DNA from: Paragordius varius | Taxonomy: Eukaryota; Nematomorpha | Assembly: GCA_964247055.1 (NCBI GenBank) | Contig: OZ176051.1 | Span: 11,780,001-11,844,000 of the forward strand | DNA length: 64,000 bases | Reading direction: 5' to 3' | In this document: positions 54,166 to 64,000 of the stretch, piece after piece | Layout: every line of letters starts with the position of its first letter | How positions within the stretch are numbered: the stretch's first letter is position 1 | Notes under the pieces: generated by a model | Seen by the model: only the letters and a program-made list of their open reading frames with translations | Databases searched by the model: none | Told to the model about the DNA's origin: nothing | Translations under genes and position numbers: made by a program

Positions 54166-55290
54166 ACTTTATACAGCTTAAAGCTTCAGGATAATGAATA
54201 TCGAAACGAAAAATGCGGTTGACAATTTATTTTTTTTGCTATTAGCCGATATCAAAAAATCTCAGTCGCACATTAGTGCGAATAAAATATAAATAACTTT
54301 AAAAACGCTTCAACAAAATTTATTTGATAATATACACCATAAGAATATTCACAAAAATATTATCGATAAGTATTTTGGTTCTCAAAACACTTACGAATTA
54401 AAAAAATTTGAATCATTAACCTGTTATTATGCGGTAAAGGGTTATAATTTTTATTTTCTATCATATTTTTACTAAATGTACAGAGACATCCTATAAATTG
54501 CGTTCAAAATGTGATGTAAGCTTCGTAAATTTTTTTTGATAATTTGCAAAAAAACGAAAGTAGCATAAAATATACACAATATAATATTATAAACACTTTC
54601 GTATACACTTCAATACAGAAAAAATATTTACCCATTTTTTTATCACTTCAGTCATAATTTTCGAGTAAAACCCTAAAAATAATAGCTGTTTGCATCGAAA
54701 TACATATGAATGAATATATATTTTTTATAAAAACGCTACTTTGGCTTTGGTGCAAACTTCACGACAAATTTTTTTTCTAGTTTAACATATATCTCTTAAT
54801 AATATTTAATTTAATGTGCTTTTAACTTTGGATGATATATGATTCATATAAACATTTGTTTTTTACCCATTCAAGTATAAATATATTGAAAAAAATAGCG
54901 TACCAAATAAAGAGCGTAAAATTCCTTGTTTTATGTACTTTGTGGGTTAAAGCGTCTAAACTACATTACGTCAAACGAATCAATGTATTATTATTAAAAA
55001 CCGATTTTATTTATCTTACATTCCAACGTCACTAAAATTTTACGTTATAAAAGTAAACTGATGATATAATCTATTGAATGTTCAGTATAAACCAAAATAC
55101 ATACTTTCGACCCCCTAATGCAATTTATTACATTTATTTTTTATTTTTATTATCATTTCTTTCAAGGTTGATGGTTTATTATCAAAATATAGTAATAAAA
55201 AAATAATGTTTTGCGTAGTTTAATTTGATTCGTTTTTATTTTTCAATAATTATATTTGAAAGGGGCTACTTAGTCTATTAAAAGCTAAGG
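54166..55290. other. Spacer between the hAT element and copy 2
   Basis: This holds the right copy of the direct repeat (54,230-54,530) and otherwise AT-rich sequence. The 67-codon frame at 54,832-55,035 has no supporting motif or splice context and I do not call it. Confidence 0.5.
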
Positions 55291-55454
55291 TAAACATTTG
55301 CTGTTTTGGCAATTTTTTTATTTCTTTGGCCTAAGATTGAGCGAAAATTTACAAATAAACTCAATAAGGCCCATCAATATACATCTATAAATATATATGT
55401 AGTGATAGTTTTTTCATTAACATATTTTTATCAAACACTTTGTTCGAATTAATA
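55290..55454 (+). promoter_or_regulatory. Proximal promoter and 5' leader of secreted-protein copy 2
   Basis: This matches the block upstream of copy 1: GTTTTGGCAAT, AATTTACAAATAA, CTCAATAAGG at 55,360-55,369, a TATA-rich tract, then AGTGATAGTTTTTTCATT. CTCAATAAGG lies 95 bp before the ATG here and 113 bp before it in copy 1. Confidence 0.5.
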
Positions 55455-58197
55455 ATGAAATTTATTTTATTTCAATTAATTATTATGCATGGAATCATGA
55501 AATATTATGAATGTTATTTGCAATATGATCCCAATTTTCGGCCAAATAATACGCGTAAGATTGAATTGTATTGAATTTTCTTACATATTCAATAATATTG
55601 TATATTAACATATAATTTGCGATTACAATTTTTTAAAAAATAATAAATCCCGTAAATCGGCATCACCAATAAATAAGCCGATATCTCAATCAAAAAATAT
55701 TTTGATCTTGAATTACAAATTTATTTTTTTTTGATATACCGATTTTTAATATAAACATCTGCAAATGTGTCAAAAATCTATGAATTTTTTTGGGTAATAT
55801 TGTGCACACGGCTATTAAGACAAACAGATTTTTTAAAACACTTTTAAATTTTTAAGTTATATTTAATGATGTTAACATAGTTTAAGGTTGTTAAAACTAC
55901 GTTTGCGCAAAACCATGTCATCAGCGCGCCAATTAAGTTAAAGCCCACGTATTCATTAGAAAGATCATTATAAATTTTATTGAAACACCCCAAAGATGTT
56001 AACTTTTTGCACAGCAGAAATTATATTGGCTATTCCGAATTTAATTTATAGGTTTTTCTTTATAAAAAGATTTTTGAATTCGTTGCTATACCATCATCTC
56101 CCCCCCCCCCCCTTTCCCATCTCCAAAAATAAAAATTCAAATTTATTTATAATAATATAAATAATCAATGAGATCTATTTTTTCTTATCGGTAACAAATC
56201 GTAATAATTTGCACCTGAAACCTTATTAATAAACATTTTTTCTCTAACATCAATGTAAGGTCGTTTCTCCAACGAGATTTTTGTACGCCTTCTTTTTCGA
56301 AAACGACTGCACTAAATTGTGAAGTGAAATTAGTTTTGGTCCCGTTATATGATATCAACTATAATAAATTTACAGTAACAAACAAGAACTAGATTACATC
56401 AAACAATAAATAAGGAAATTTAACGCTATGATTTTGTTATTATTTTTTTGGCAAAGAATTAACCATTTAAGAGCAAATATATTTTTCCAAAGCACTATTT
56501 AGGTCATATCTAGAATTTAACACGTTGACGGACAATTGCGGCTATAGCCGTCAAAGCGAAGTTCACAATGTGGCATGACTGCTATAGCCGTCCAAAACGA
56601 AACGGTCGTTTTTAGACACCAGCACAAATGTGCACTTAGTGGCGTATACGTAGAAGCATAGTGTCGTGTTTTGAAAACATCTTTTTAGGTTGAAGTTCAT
56701 ATTTCACCTGTTATACGAGTTGCAGATTCAGTATGCACGTGGTTGTGAAGGGAGTAGTGCGATCGTGTTTTCTATTGAATTTATAGTTCTTATTGATACG
56801 TTTAACGATATTTATACTACAGATGAGGAATATGAAGCACCAGAAGAACCAGAAAATGATGAGACATGGCATACCAATACAACATAATCAAAATTAAGTT
56901 TATTTAAGCAGAAAGAGTAAAACTATACTTCTAACATTCTAAAAATCACAAAAACATATAGTGTCAATTTTCGAACTTCGCTTGTTCCTACTGTCCGTCA
57001 GCGTGTTAAATGGATAAATGGTATTTGATTTATAGTCAGTGACCATGTATGAGTTGTTCTTCTTAGTTACATACTTACACTCTATTTTTTCTTTATAATT
57101 TATCAAATATAATTATAGAAACGAAAATCGTATACCTAGCTATTGATATGTAAATAATACTCCTTTAGATAATAATTATAATACAGATATGGTCTATAAA
57201 TAGTGCTCGTTATTTTATTACAAAATTATTTGTTACATTGATTTATATAAAAATAATTCAATAAAAACATTCATTTATTATTCCTATATAGCTCGATGCA
57301 CAATTTCACACATTGTAGAGGACACTGTTTTGAATCAAACTTTTACTCTATTTATCAGTGAGTATTGTTTTATATCTTCTATCATGTTTACATTTAAATC
57401 ATAAAAAATAATTAACAGTCAACAATAATGTTTAATATATTTATTATTTGCTTTAACACTTCGATTCAAATTTGGTAAATACCCCAGACTAAATTTAAAT
57501 TAATATGATTAAAAAACTACTGAAGGAAACGGTCCTAATTTAAATTTATGCTTCTATCCTAATAAAAATTATATAAATATGGCAAAATATCTTGATAAAT
57601 TTTGTTTTAAAGTTCCATGTCAAACTACTTTGACGCCATTTTTATATTACAAAATTTTTGCAAAAAATCGTCCGTATTTAATTTTAAGGGTAAAATTAAA
57701 GCTAATTTTATTTAAATTACATCTATCATTAATAGAATTAGAAAGAGCGGTTTATTTTGTATCATTTTTTAATTTCATAATTTCACATATGTCACGTTGA
57801 CGAAATTTTTACCTTTCGGTTTCAGCTTAAAATAAGTAATATCAAGCATTTTTGAATAAAATTTTTTATATATTTCTGTTTATTAATGTTATATAAGTGC
57901 AAAATTTTGCCATGGTTTCGATTCATCCCATACTTTTTAAGGTAGTTGATTTTAAACTGGCTTGGGGTATACTACCCCATTTGAATCGAAGGACAAAATG
58001 AGTGTGTTGTATCCAAGAATTAAAATAATTCCACAATAATATATTAGAAACATATATATATACCATTTTTCAGTCAAAAGGAACATTTTTTAAACCAAAT
58101 ATTTTTTTAACCAAACGAAACATTTTTAAGCAAAGGCAACTGAAAAAATGTTGCGTTTGGTTGGAAAAAATACTGATATAGACTGAAAAATGTTATA

Positions 58198-58262
<65 letters not shown>

Positions 58263-61166
58263 TTGAGGTTACCTCTTGTACGCTTTGGGAAAATCAATAT
58301 TTTAATTAGAGTCGATTATTTTTGGCATCCGGGGGTCAGCGCCATACATGAAAAATAAAAATGCAAAAAAAAATCAGAAAATAAATAAACCGTTTTTAGA
58401 ATTTTGGCTGTCATATATCTTTATTTAGCTAAAATGCTTAACATCAATTTAACCACATGTTTGTGTTAAATAATTTAACTTAAAAAAATCGGGATATTTG
58501 AAAAGGATGCAATCATTCTAATGGTTTTGTTAATATGTACATAAACTCACGGCCAGATATACTTATTAATTATAAATATTTTCATGTGTTTGCTATGCTA
58601 TCCGGTATTATATACTGTACTGGCCTTCAAATTTTTTGATAGAGCGATCTAAAAGGATGTCTAAAATACAAAACTTTAAATAACGATGAAACTTCATATT
58701 TTTTTATATTTAATTTTTCAAATCTTTCTACGTTGGATTGGTTGAACGTATATACTAAGAATAAATATAATTTTGCATGCAAATATTATTTTGTTCAGAA
58801 TCCCTTAAATGTGTTTATATAATATTTTAATTATTATTGAGTTGCTTTGAAAATTTTAACTTAAAGCAAAAAACATACAAATTTTGGAATTTCACCATTT
58901 TTTATAATTAAACGGAGAAAAACGCAAACTATGTCAAACCAGTATTTTGGCTATAAACATTTTAATTCGATTAATATATTTATCAATGATTCTTACTAAA
59001 AATTGTTAAAAAATAACGTAAACAAATTAAAATGCAATAAAATCCTTTTATATTTACCTTAATTTTAGCAGGTGAAAATCTCACAAAAATTTTTGTTTTA
59101 AGTTAAAGTTGATTTGCTAATACTGTTGTAAATAATCATAGAGTATGATTAATAAATATTGAACATTACCAGATAGCATTATAGATTACTCACTTCAAAA
59201 TCATATTTTTTCATATTACTTTTTAAACGTTTGATAAAAATTCATAGTCTGTTAATTATTTGCTTTTTTAGTATAGTCAATTAAAATAGAGTTAAGAATG
59301 AAAAAAAGTTGATTTTTGTTGAAAAATATTGATTGTAAAGGTACTGATTTTCTAATAAGACAGTAGTTACACATTTTTATAATTATTTTGTTTTAGATTA
59401 CCAAAATATAAATATAATTAAAATATAGATACCAATCAAACAGTAACGTTGCTTAATTGTAATGTAAAAATAACCGTGAAACGAAACAGGATAAGGCAAA
59501 ATTTAAGTAATTTTTTTAAATTTTGATATTTTAAATAATTTTTTATTTTTAAAAAAATTTGAAAGACAATTATAGAGTTAATTTTTCATATTTCATAATT
59601 TAGTCTTTAATAATGCCATATCGATACACAACACGGATAAGGCTCAAGCAGGGAAAGGGATCACATGTACAAATTTAAATCCTCTGCCTGACAAAATTGT
59701 TACCAAACCTAGAAGACCCAAAAATAATAATAGGCCATCCGTTACAAGTATTATTATCTCATATGATTTATATCCTTTGCAATATTCGCAATATTCAATT
59801 AAATAATCGTTTTTGTGATTAGTTATATATATATATATTCCATTGGTTTCGGACTGATTAAAGTACAATAAACAGTCTGACGGCGCCTATAAATTATGAT
59901 TTAGAGAGGGTGAGATTTTTAAAAATATATGATATTCATATATATTTTGTTAGTTTAAACATAACAGTGTAAAATGCAAACGCAATTTAAGATTTTTTCA
60001 AATTACTTGACAATTGGATGGACTTATTTCAAAAACTGTTTAAGAAATATGAATTTCCAAATGTGCGCATACTTTTGTAAACTATGAAATAGTTTGCGGA
60101 CAGCTAATAATGTATCGGTAGGCCGAATGTTCGACACTCTGGGTTTAAACCAAGGAAATATATTACAAATATAACCTATTAGCAGTATACTTGATTGTGA
60201 TGTATTAATGGAAAAAACAAACTTTACAGTATTTTAGGCCTTAAACCTGTCATCTTTACTAAATTATTCTACACATTTATTAAACATTTCATGTAACAAA
60301 AACCTTAAAAACACATATATTTGGGCATCTAGCACTGCTATAAAGATATAAATATGTATATCATTGGGGAAAAATAACTCCAATGATCATTTAGTTTTTA
60401 TATAATACTAATGGGAAACATATAAACTATTTCATGGGGATGAAACAATTAATAAATCATATACATTGAAATTATCCTGATGAAATATATATGTTCTGAT
60501 TGTTTGAAGATTATTATAGTGTTTTTGGTTTTAGGTCTTACGTGTGATACAAGAAAAATATTTGGACATTTATGTAATAGTTTGCGAGGATTAAATGCTC
60601 CATTCAAAAAATATTAATATAATGTATATTAAAAGCAAATACAATATTTTAAAATTTTAATTTTTAGTTAAGGGCTCCCAAACTTTCAAATTTTTGCCCG
60701 CTATGGACTAAAACGCAAAAAAGCTGAGATATTACGATTACATTAATATTGTGTGAATTACGGCTCAAAAAAATATTATTTAAATGAATACTATATTAAA
60801 AATTTTATATGGAACGTAATTTATATTGTGAAAACGGTAAAAACACTTTTTATTATAAAAACCTTTTCCATATAATTCAATATTTTTCCACTTAATAATT
60901 TGGTTTAAAACATTTGTTCGCCCTGAAATTTAAATATATTCCTTGGTAAAAACACATCCTACAAAATTGGGAAAATTGATACAAATATTCAGATGAATTA
61001 TATAGAAAATTGATATTTTTTATACAATTTTGGCTTTTTGGTTTGTTTAAAAAAACTAGCCCATTAGAGGGAATTTAGGCGCCAACATTTAATCAACATA
61101 TAAAATCTTTTTTGATAGAGACTATTTTATTCAAAAAATCATTTGATTACCTATATAAACTTATAG

Positions 61167-61250
<84 letters not shown>

Positions 61251-63571
61251 TAAGTGAGAACATCAATACTTTTATTGTTAAATTGTTACCCAAAGATTGA
61301 ATCGTTTTTAAATGCTTTTATAGAATCCTTTCTAGCCGACAATTTATGACTGTGGCCCTCGAAATTAGGCGTATCATATAAGTAATTTACTCATCTGATT
61401 ATAATGCACCGTATAAGGCTCCTTTAATCTTAGTTTTGTTTAACTTAGATGATTATTAGTTTGTAAGTATTTTCGAACCTGCTAAAAACGAAAAAGAAAC
61501 ATTTTATTTTAAATATCTCGGTAGAATCAAATTAGATATAATTTTTATTAAAAAAGAACATACAACAAAGTAGCATAATGTAATCCAAAATTTTATCACT
61601 TTTTATATAAATTTCTCCAATGCTTGATGTTTAGCTACACAAACTCCAATAAATACAACTACCGTTTTCCCCGGTGAAGATTTTGATTCAGATAAGGGCC
61701 TTAAAGAAACCGAAGAGGAATCAGATAGGGAATCGCTCTCGCCGGATTGGGAGAAAAGGACTGCATGGAGGGGAACACCACAGCGTTTTACCAATAGGTA
61801 TGAATTTGGGAGAAAGATTTTATTTTATATTTTGAGACGTGAATAAACGTTTCTCTAGTCATGTATGCCATGTTTTCTCATATGATACTTGTACTTATGC
61901 CTAATACAAAAATATATATTGACACAAATAAAAGTTTAAGTTTTATATGTCAGAATTTACAAACAGTTTACGGAAAAATGAATATATATATATATATATA
62001 TATAAATAAATTGAAATTCACTTAAGTTTTCACACCGACGCTTGGACACTCAGTTGTTCTAGAGTCAATTTTAATCTCAGTTCCAGTTTTATTTATTGTC
62101 AAAAAAATTTAATACGGTTCGGCTGCCAAACTTTGAAATAATATTATAGTCATGTATACTTTATTTTATCGAAAATTTATTTTTTTTCGTTAAATGGGTA
62201 TAAATATTTGGTAAAGAATGGAAAAAAGAGCTCTATGTTATTAACCAAACCATATTCATTAAAAAAGTAAAAGTGTGGGGGGAAAGCGTCGGAAATCTTT
62301 GGTAAAAAACGAAAATACACTAACAACTAACCCTTCACTTAAAATTATTGTATAAAAGGGTTGGAAAAATCGTAATTTTTATCTCAATTATAATTTTTTT
62401 GTTTTGATATGGGAACGATTTTAAAAGGGATATTCACAATACATGCTACCTTTAAAATTATTATGATTTTCCCGGTTCCGGTTCCAAAATTTCAGGAACC
62501 GCCCGGTTCTATTTTCAAATTCTTAAGAACCAACGTGGTTCCGGTTCCATTCAGGAACCGACCCAGTTCCGGTTCCACTTTATTGAACCGGTTCCAAGCC
62601 TTGGTTAATACCATAGGGCTCTTGTTTTTCATTCTTTGCCAAATAATTTTACCCATTTAAGGAAAAAAAAGTAAATTTTTAATAAAATAAAGGGTACATA
62701 CATGACTGTACAGAAAATAAACATAGCAGATATTTTTTATTGTTTTGGTTTTCTCATAAATGAAAAGATGATTATGTTAAAAGTAAAGAGATACAGACGC
62801 ATAAAAGCTAAAAGAATTTTTAATAAACAAACCATATTACAAATTTTCTACAAACTCTTTATTCCAAATTTAGGTTTTTTAATGAATAAATCAACTCTAT
62901 TACTTTTTGCGACACAAAGGGATGATAATTATTTAAAAAATTGATATTTTGCAAATAGTTGCCCTTTTAAATATTATATATTTGTCTATTGCTTTTACCT
63001 TTTGTCTGTTTAATTTTATTTTCTTATATATGTTAGAATAATAATATCTATTAGAGTTTTTTAAAACAGGGCTTATGCAATCGCTTATATTCTTATTAAA
63101 AAATTTATTTTTATGAACTTGCAAAACATTATTGTTGATTAAAGACCCTATATAAACCATTATTAAACTATTTAAAAACCTTTATGATAAATTTTTAATT
63201 TGAAAGTTTAGTGCGTGATACCAATGTAAATCAAAATTTTTTTCAACTAAAAAATTATTCGTTCATTTATTCGTATATTGGGATAGGGTCACGAAACACT
63301 TTAATTTTTATAAATTCAAATATTTTAATCAAAAAATAAAGCCTTTAGTTGCTTTTGTCAAACATTTACTTGGCCGGGTATCAAGAATAATATAAATGTT
63401 TCCCATACTAGGAATGAGGGAGACAAAATGCAGTTTCGAAATTTATGTGATGCATCGTGCTATAAGTGGGGAAAACTTTATACCATTATAAAGGAAACGC
63501 AAAGTTTGGCTGATGATAGAGTAGAGTTGGAAAACATTGTTTATGTCGGTTGTGGTACAACTAAAATAGAG
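55455..63571 (+). CDS. Secreted protein of the same tandem family, copy 2 (six exons seen, 3' end outside)
   Basis: Exons are 55,455-55,554, 57,292-57,357, 59,429-59,506, 59,604-59,747, 61,635-61,797 and 63,412-63,571. Sizes are 100, 66, 78, 144, 163 and 160 nt against 100, 66, 78, 141, 169 and 160 in copy 1, with identical intron phases (1,1,1,1,2,0). The encoded 237 residues have an N-terminal hydrophobic leader (MKFILFQLIIMHGIMKYYEC), weaker than in copy 1. Conserved blocks are LLNCNVKITVKR in exon 3, AISIHNTDKAQAGKGITC in exon 4, and DASCYKWGKLYTIIKETQSL with VYVGCG in exon 6. Exons 1 and 5 have changed most. An extra cysteine (NLCDASC) is present. The last exon is not recognisable before the mariner at about 63,745. 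No stop or frameshift breaks the visible exons, so the gene looks functional. Confidence 0.82.
56100..56112 (+). repeat. Poly-C run (13 C)
   Basis: Thirteen consecutive C residues stand out in DNA this AT-rich. They lie in intron 1 of copy 2. A sequencing or assembly length error is possible here. Confidence 0.9.
56521..57005. mobile_element. piggyBac-type MITE with TTAA ends
   Basis: The 485-bp element lies between TTAA at 56,517-56,520 and TTAA at 57,006-57,009. Terminal inverted repeats are CACGTTGACGGACA (left) and TGTCCGTCAGCGTG (right), with one mismatch over 14 bp. The subterminal motif GCTATAGCCGTC occurs twice near the left end. The 65-codon frame at 56,690-56,887 ends in an acidic stretch (TTDEEYEAPEEPENDETW) like the acidic N-terminal region of piggyBac transposases. 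This is probably an internal-deletion derivative. It sits in intron 1 of copy 2. Confidence 0.85.
57456..58017 (+). mobile_element. MITE-type repeat M1, copy 2 (complete-looking)
   Basis: The ends are inverted repeats: CACTTCGATTCAAATTTGG at 57,458 and the reverse of CCCCATTTGAATCGAAGGAC at 57,974. The body matches the reverse complement of 36,705-37,272 throughout, for example AACTACTGAAGGAAACGG and GTCAAACTACTTTGACGCCA. The 73-codon frame inside (57,579-57,800) is a shadow of the repeat. It sits in intron 2 of copy 2. Confidence 0.78.
58055..58192. repeat. Imperfect hairpin beside a microsatellite
   Basis: CATTTTTCAGTC and AACCAAACGAAACATTTTT on the left pair with AAAAAATGTTGCGTTTGGTT and GACTGAAAAATG on the right. 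The arms are about 50 bp with a short centre. The hairpin leads directly into the (TA)n tract, so it may be a tiny inverted-repeat element. Confidence 0.6.
58197..58258. repeat. (TA)n microsatellite
   Basis: A long TA run with one TGTA interruption lies in intron 2 of copy 2, next to the hairpin. Confidence 0.95.
58260..59428. other. Remainder of intron 2 of copy 2
   Basis: AT-rich intron sequence with no recognised gene or repeat, ending at the acceptor AAAATATAG of exon 3. Confidence 0.5.
59873..60142 (-). mobile_element. hAT-like MITE in intron 4 of copy 2
   Basis: The ends resemble hAT termini: CAGTCTGACGGCGCC at the left and the reverse of GCCGAATGTTCGACACTCTG at the right. The internal minus-strand sequence AAACAGTTTTTGAAATAAG, then TCCATCCAATTGTCAA, matches the element at 45,430-45,780. 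I could not see a convincing 8-bp target duplication. Confidence 0.45.
60490..61160 (+). mobile_element. Foldback-like element F5 in intron 4 of copy 2
   Basis: The left part has AGTGTTTTTGGTTTTAGGTC, then GTTAAGGGCTCCCAAAC. The right part has AAAAACTAGCCCATTAGAGG. Both match the outer arms of the other family members. A long (TA)n tract follows at once. Confidence 0.55.
61167..61241. repeat. (TA)n microsatellite
   Basis: This is the longest TA run in the window, about 75 bp, next to foldback element F5. Confidence 0.95.
61982..62008. repeat. (TA)n microsatellite
   Basis: A short TA run of about 26 bp in intron 5 of copy 2. Confidence 0.9.
62187..62670. mobile_element. Inverted-arm element enclosing a GGTTCC repeat cluster
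   Basis: The left arm (62,187-62,247: TTAAATGGGTATAAATATTT, GGTAAAGAATGG, AGAGCTCTATG, TATTAACCAA) is mirrored by the right arm (62,605-62,670) at roughly 80-85 percent. Near the right arm lies a cluster of GGTTCCGGTTCC and GGAACCG words in both orientations (62,472-62,596), very GC-rich for this DNA. The 83-codon frame at 62,409-62,660 runs through the cluster and is not a gene. It sits in intron 5 of copy 2. Confidence 0.65.
62671..63411. other. Remainder of intron 5 of copy 2
   Basis: AT-rich intron. Open frames on both strands (62,702-62,944 plus; 62,933-63,160 minus) lack motifs and look like chance. Confidence 0.45.
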
Positions 63572-63744
63572 GTAAACGTTTCCTTTTATTCAATAAACGG
63601 TTTTTGAATCAATTTATAATTCGAAAGTCATTATAATGCATGTAAATAATGACGAAATAAAATGATAACATGTTATAACCACAAACGCAAATATAACAGA
63701 GTAGGCAATACCTGTGAAAAACTTGTATAGGGTAACATATATTT

Positions 63745-64000
63745 ACTTGGTGCCCAAAAAAAATTTTATGAGGTCAACTAATAGATGTCAGCGAAAATAT
63801 CCAGACGATTAATTAGCACAGACTACACTTTGTTCATATGATAACATTAAATGACAATCACACACAAGTTAGTTTGCCAAAAACTAGCTCCTCTTGTTTT
63901 CAGTAAGCATGTCACATTACCGAAAACAACATTTGCGACTTGAATTGCTTTTCCTCTTTTATAAGGAGAAAAAGGCCGCTGAGAGCCATCGTTTGCTGAT
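63745..64000 (+). mobile_element. mariner element, 5' end, transposase frame open to the window edge
   Basis: A likely terminal repeat (TTTACTTGGTGCCCAAAAAA) follows a TA at about 63,743. An ATG at 63,909 opens a frame without stops to position 64,000: MSHYRKQHLRLELLFLFYKE, then KKAAESHRLL. This is the N-terminal helix region of mariner transposases; the drosophilid MOS1 protein has LKKTAAESHRML at the equivalent place. The 5' flank resembles the degraded mariner near 49,800. The element lies downstream of exon 6 of copy 2, probably in its next intron. Whether it is whole cannot be judged here. Confidence 0.75.

Noticed and set aside
59644-59868. Minus-strand frame of 74 codons
   Set aside because: It is antisense to exon 4 of copy 2, which is supported by the matching exon in copy 1.
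61603-61794. Minus-strand frame of 63 codons with a serine-rich composition
   Set aside because: It is antisense to exon 5 of copy 2.
62409-62660. 83-codon frame with PVPVPKF-type repeats
   Set aside because: It only reads through the GGTTCC cluster of an inverted-arm element.
63572-63607. Read-through end of copy 2 (VNVSFYSINGF then stop) as its true C terminus
   Set aside because: A good donor (GAGGTAAAC) matches the donor used in copy 1, so an intron is more likely. The real last exon is probably beyond the mariner.

Overview
The window is very AT-rich eukaryotic DNA, almost certainly from an animal. It has spliced genes with GT-AG introns and AATAAA signals, a signal-peptide gene family, and metazoan transposons of the hAT, mariner, piggyBac, LINE and Penelope types. 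I see no rRNA, tRNA, CRISPR array or bacterial operon. A sap-feeding insect (aphid or phylloxerid relative) is my best guess, resting on the type of hAT element and on a secreted-protein family built from small phase-1 exons. That guess is weak; a flatworm or cnidarian is not excluded.

Positions 1-35,570 are essentially one satellite locus. Its basic unit carries the box GATTGTTG every 20-21 or 41 bp. The first ~23 kb is homogenised and contains higher-order duplications. The rest is diverged and broken into blocks of alternating orientation. Satellite direction flips near 26,023, 29,650 and 33,269, and the first and last flips are copies of one duplicated inversion joint. Two insertions interrupt it: an AT-rich stretch (27,976-29,031) and a Penelope-like retroelement fragment with a GIY-YIG nuclease domain (35,570-36,487). 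A 63-bp GC-richer satellite variant is amplified 8 times at 29,071-29,590.

Positions 36,600-42,200 hold nested inverted-repeat elements, a LINE tail, and two small candidate genes for single-pass membrane proteins. One (39,205-39,455) needs an unusually short 29-nt intron. The other (41,819-42,153) has a normal 110-nt intron.

Positions 42,200-64,000 hold the main host content: two tandem, same-strand paralogues of a secreted protein family that I cannot name. Copy 1 (42,392-47,364) is complete, with seven exons and 253 aa. Copy 2 (55,455-63,571 and beyond the window) has six matching exons. Exon sizes, intron phases and a proximal promoter block are conserved between them, while introns and spacer have been filled independently by transposons. 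These are a hAT with an 8-bp target duplication, a degraded mariner with an internally inverted segment, a piggyBac-type MITE with TTAA ends, several inverted-repeat MITEs with (TA)n tracts, and a mariner whose transposase frame is open where the window ends.
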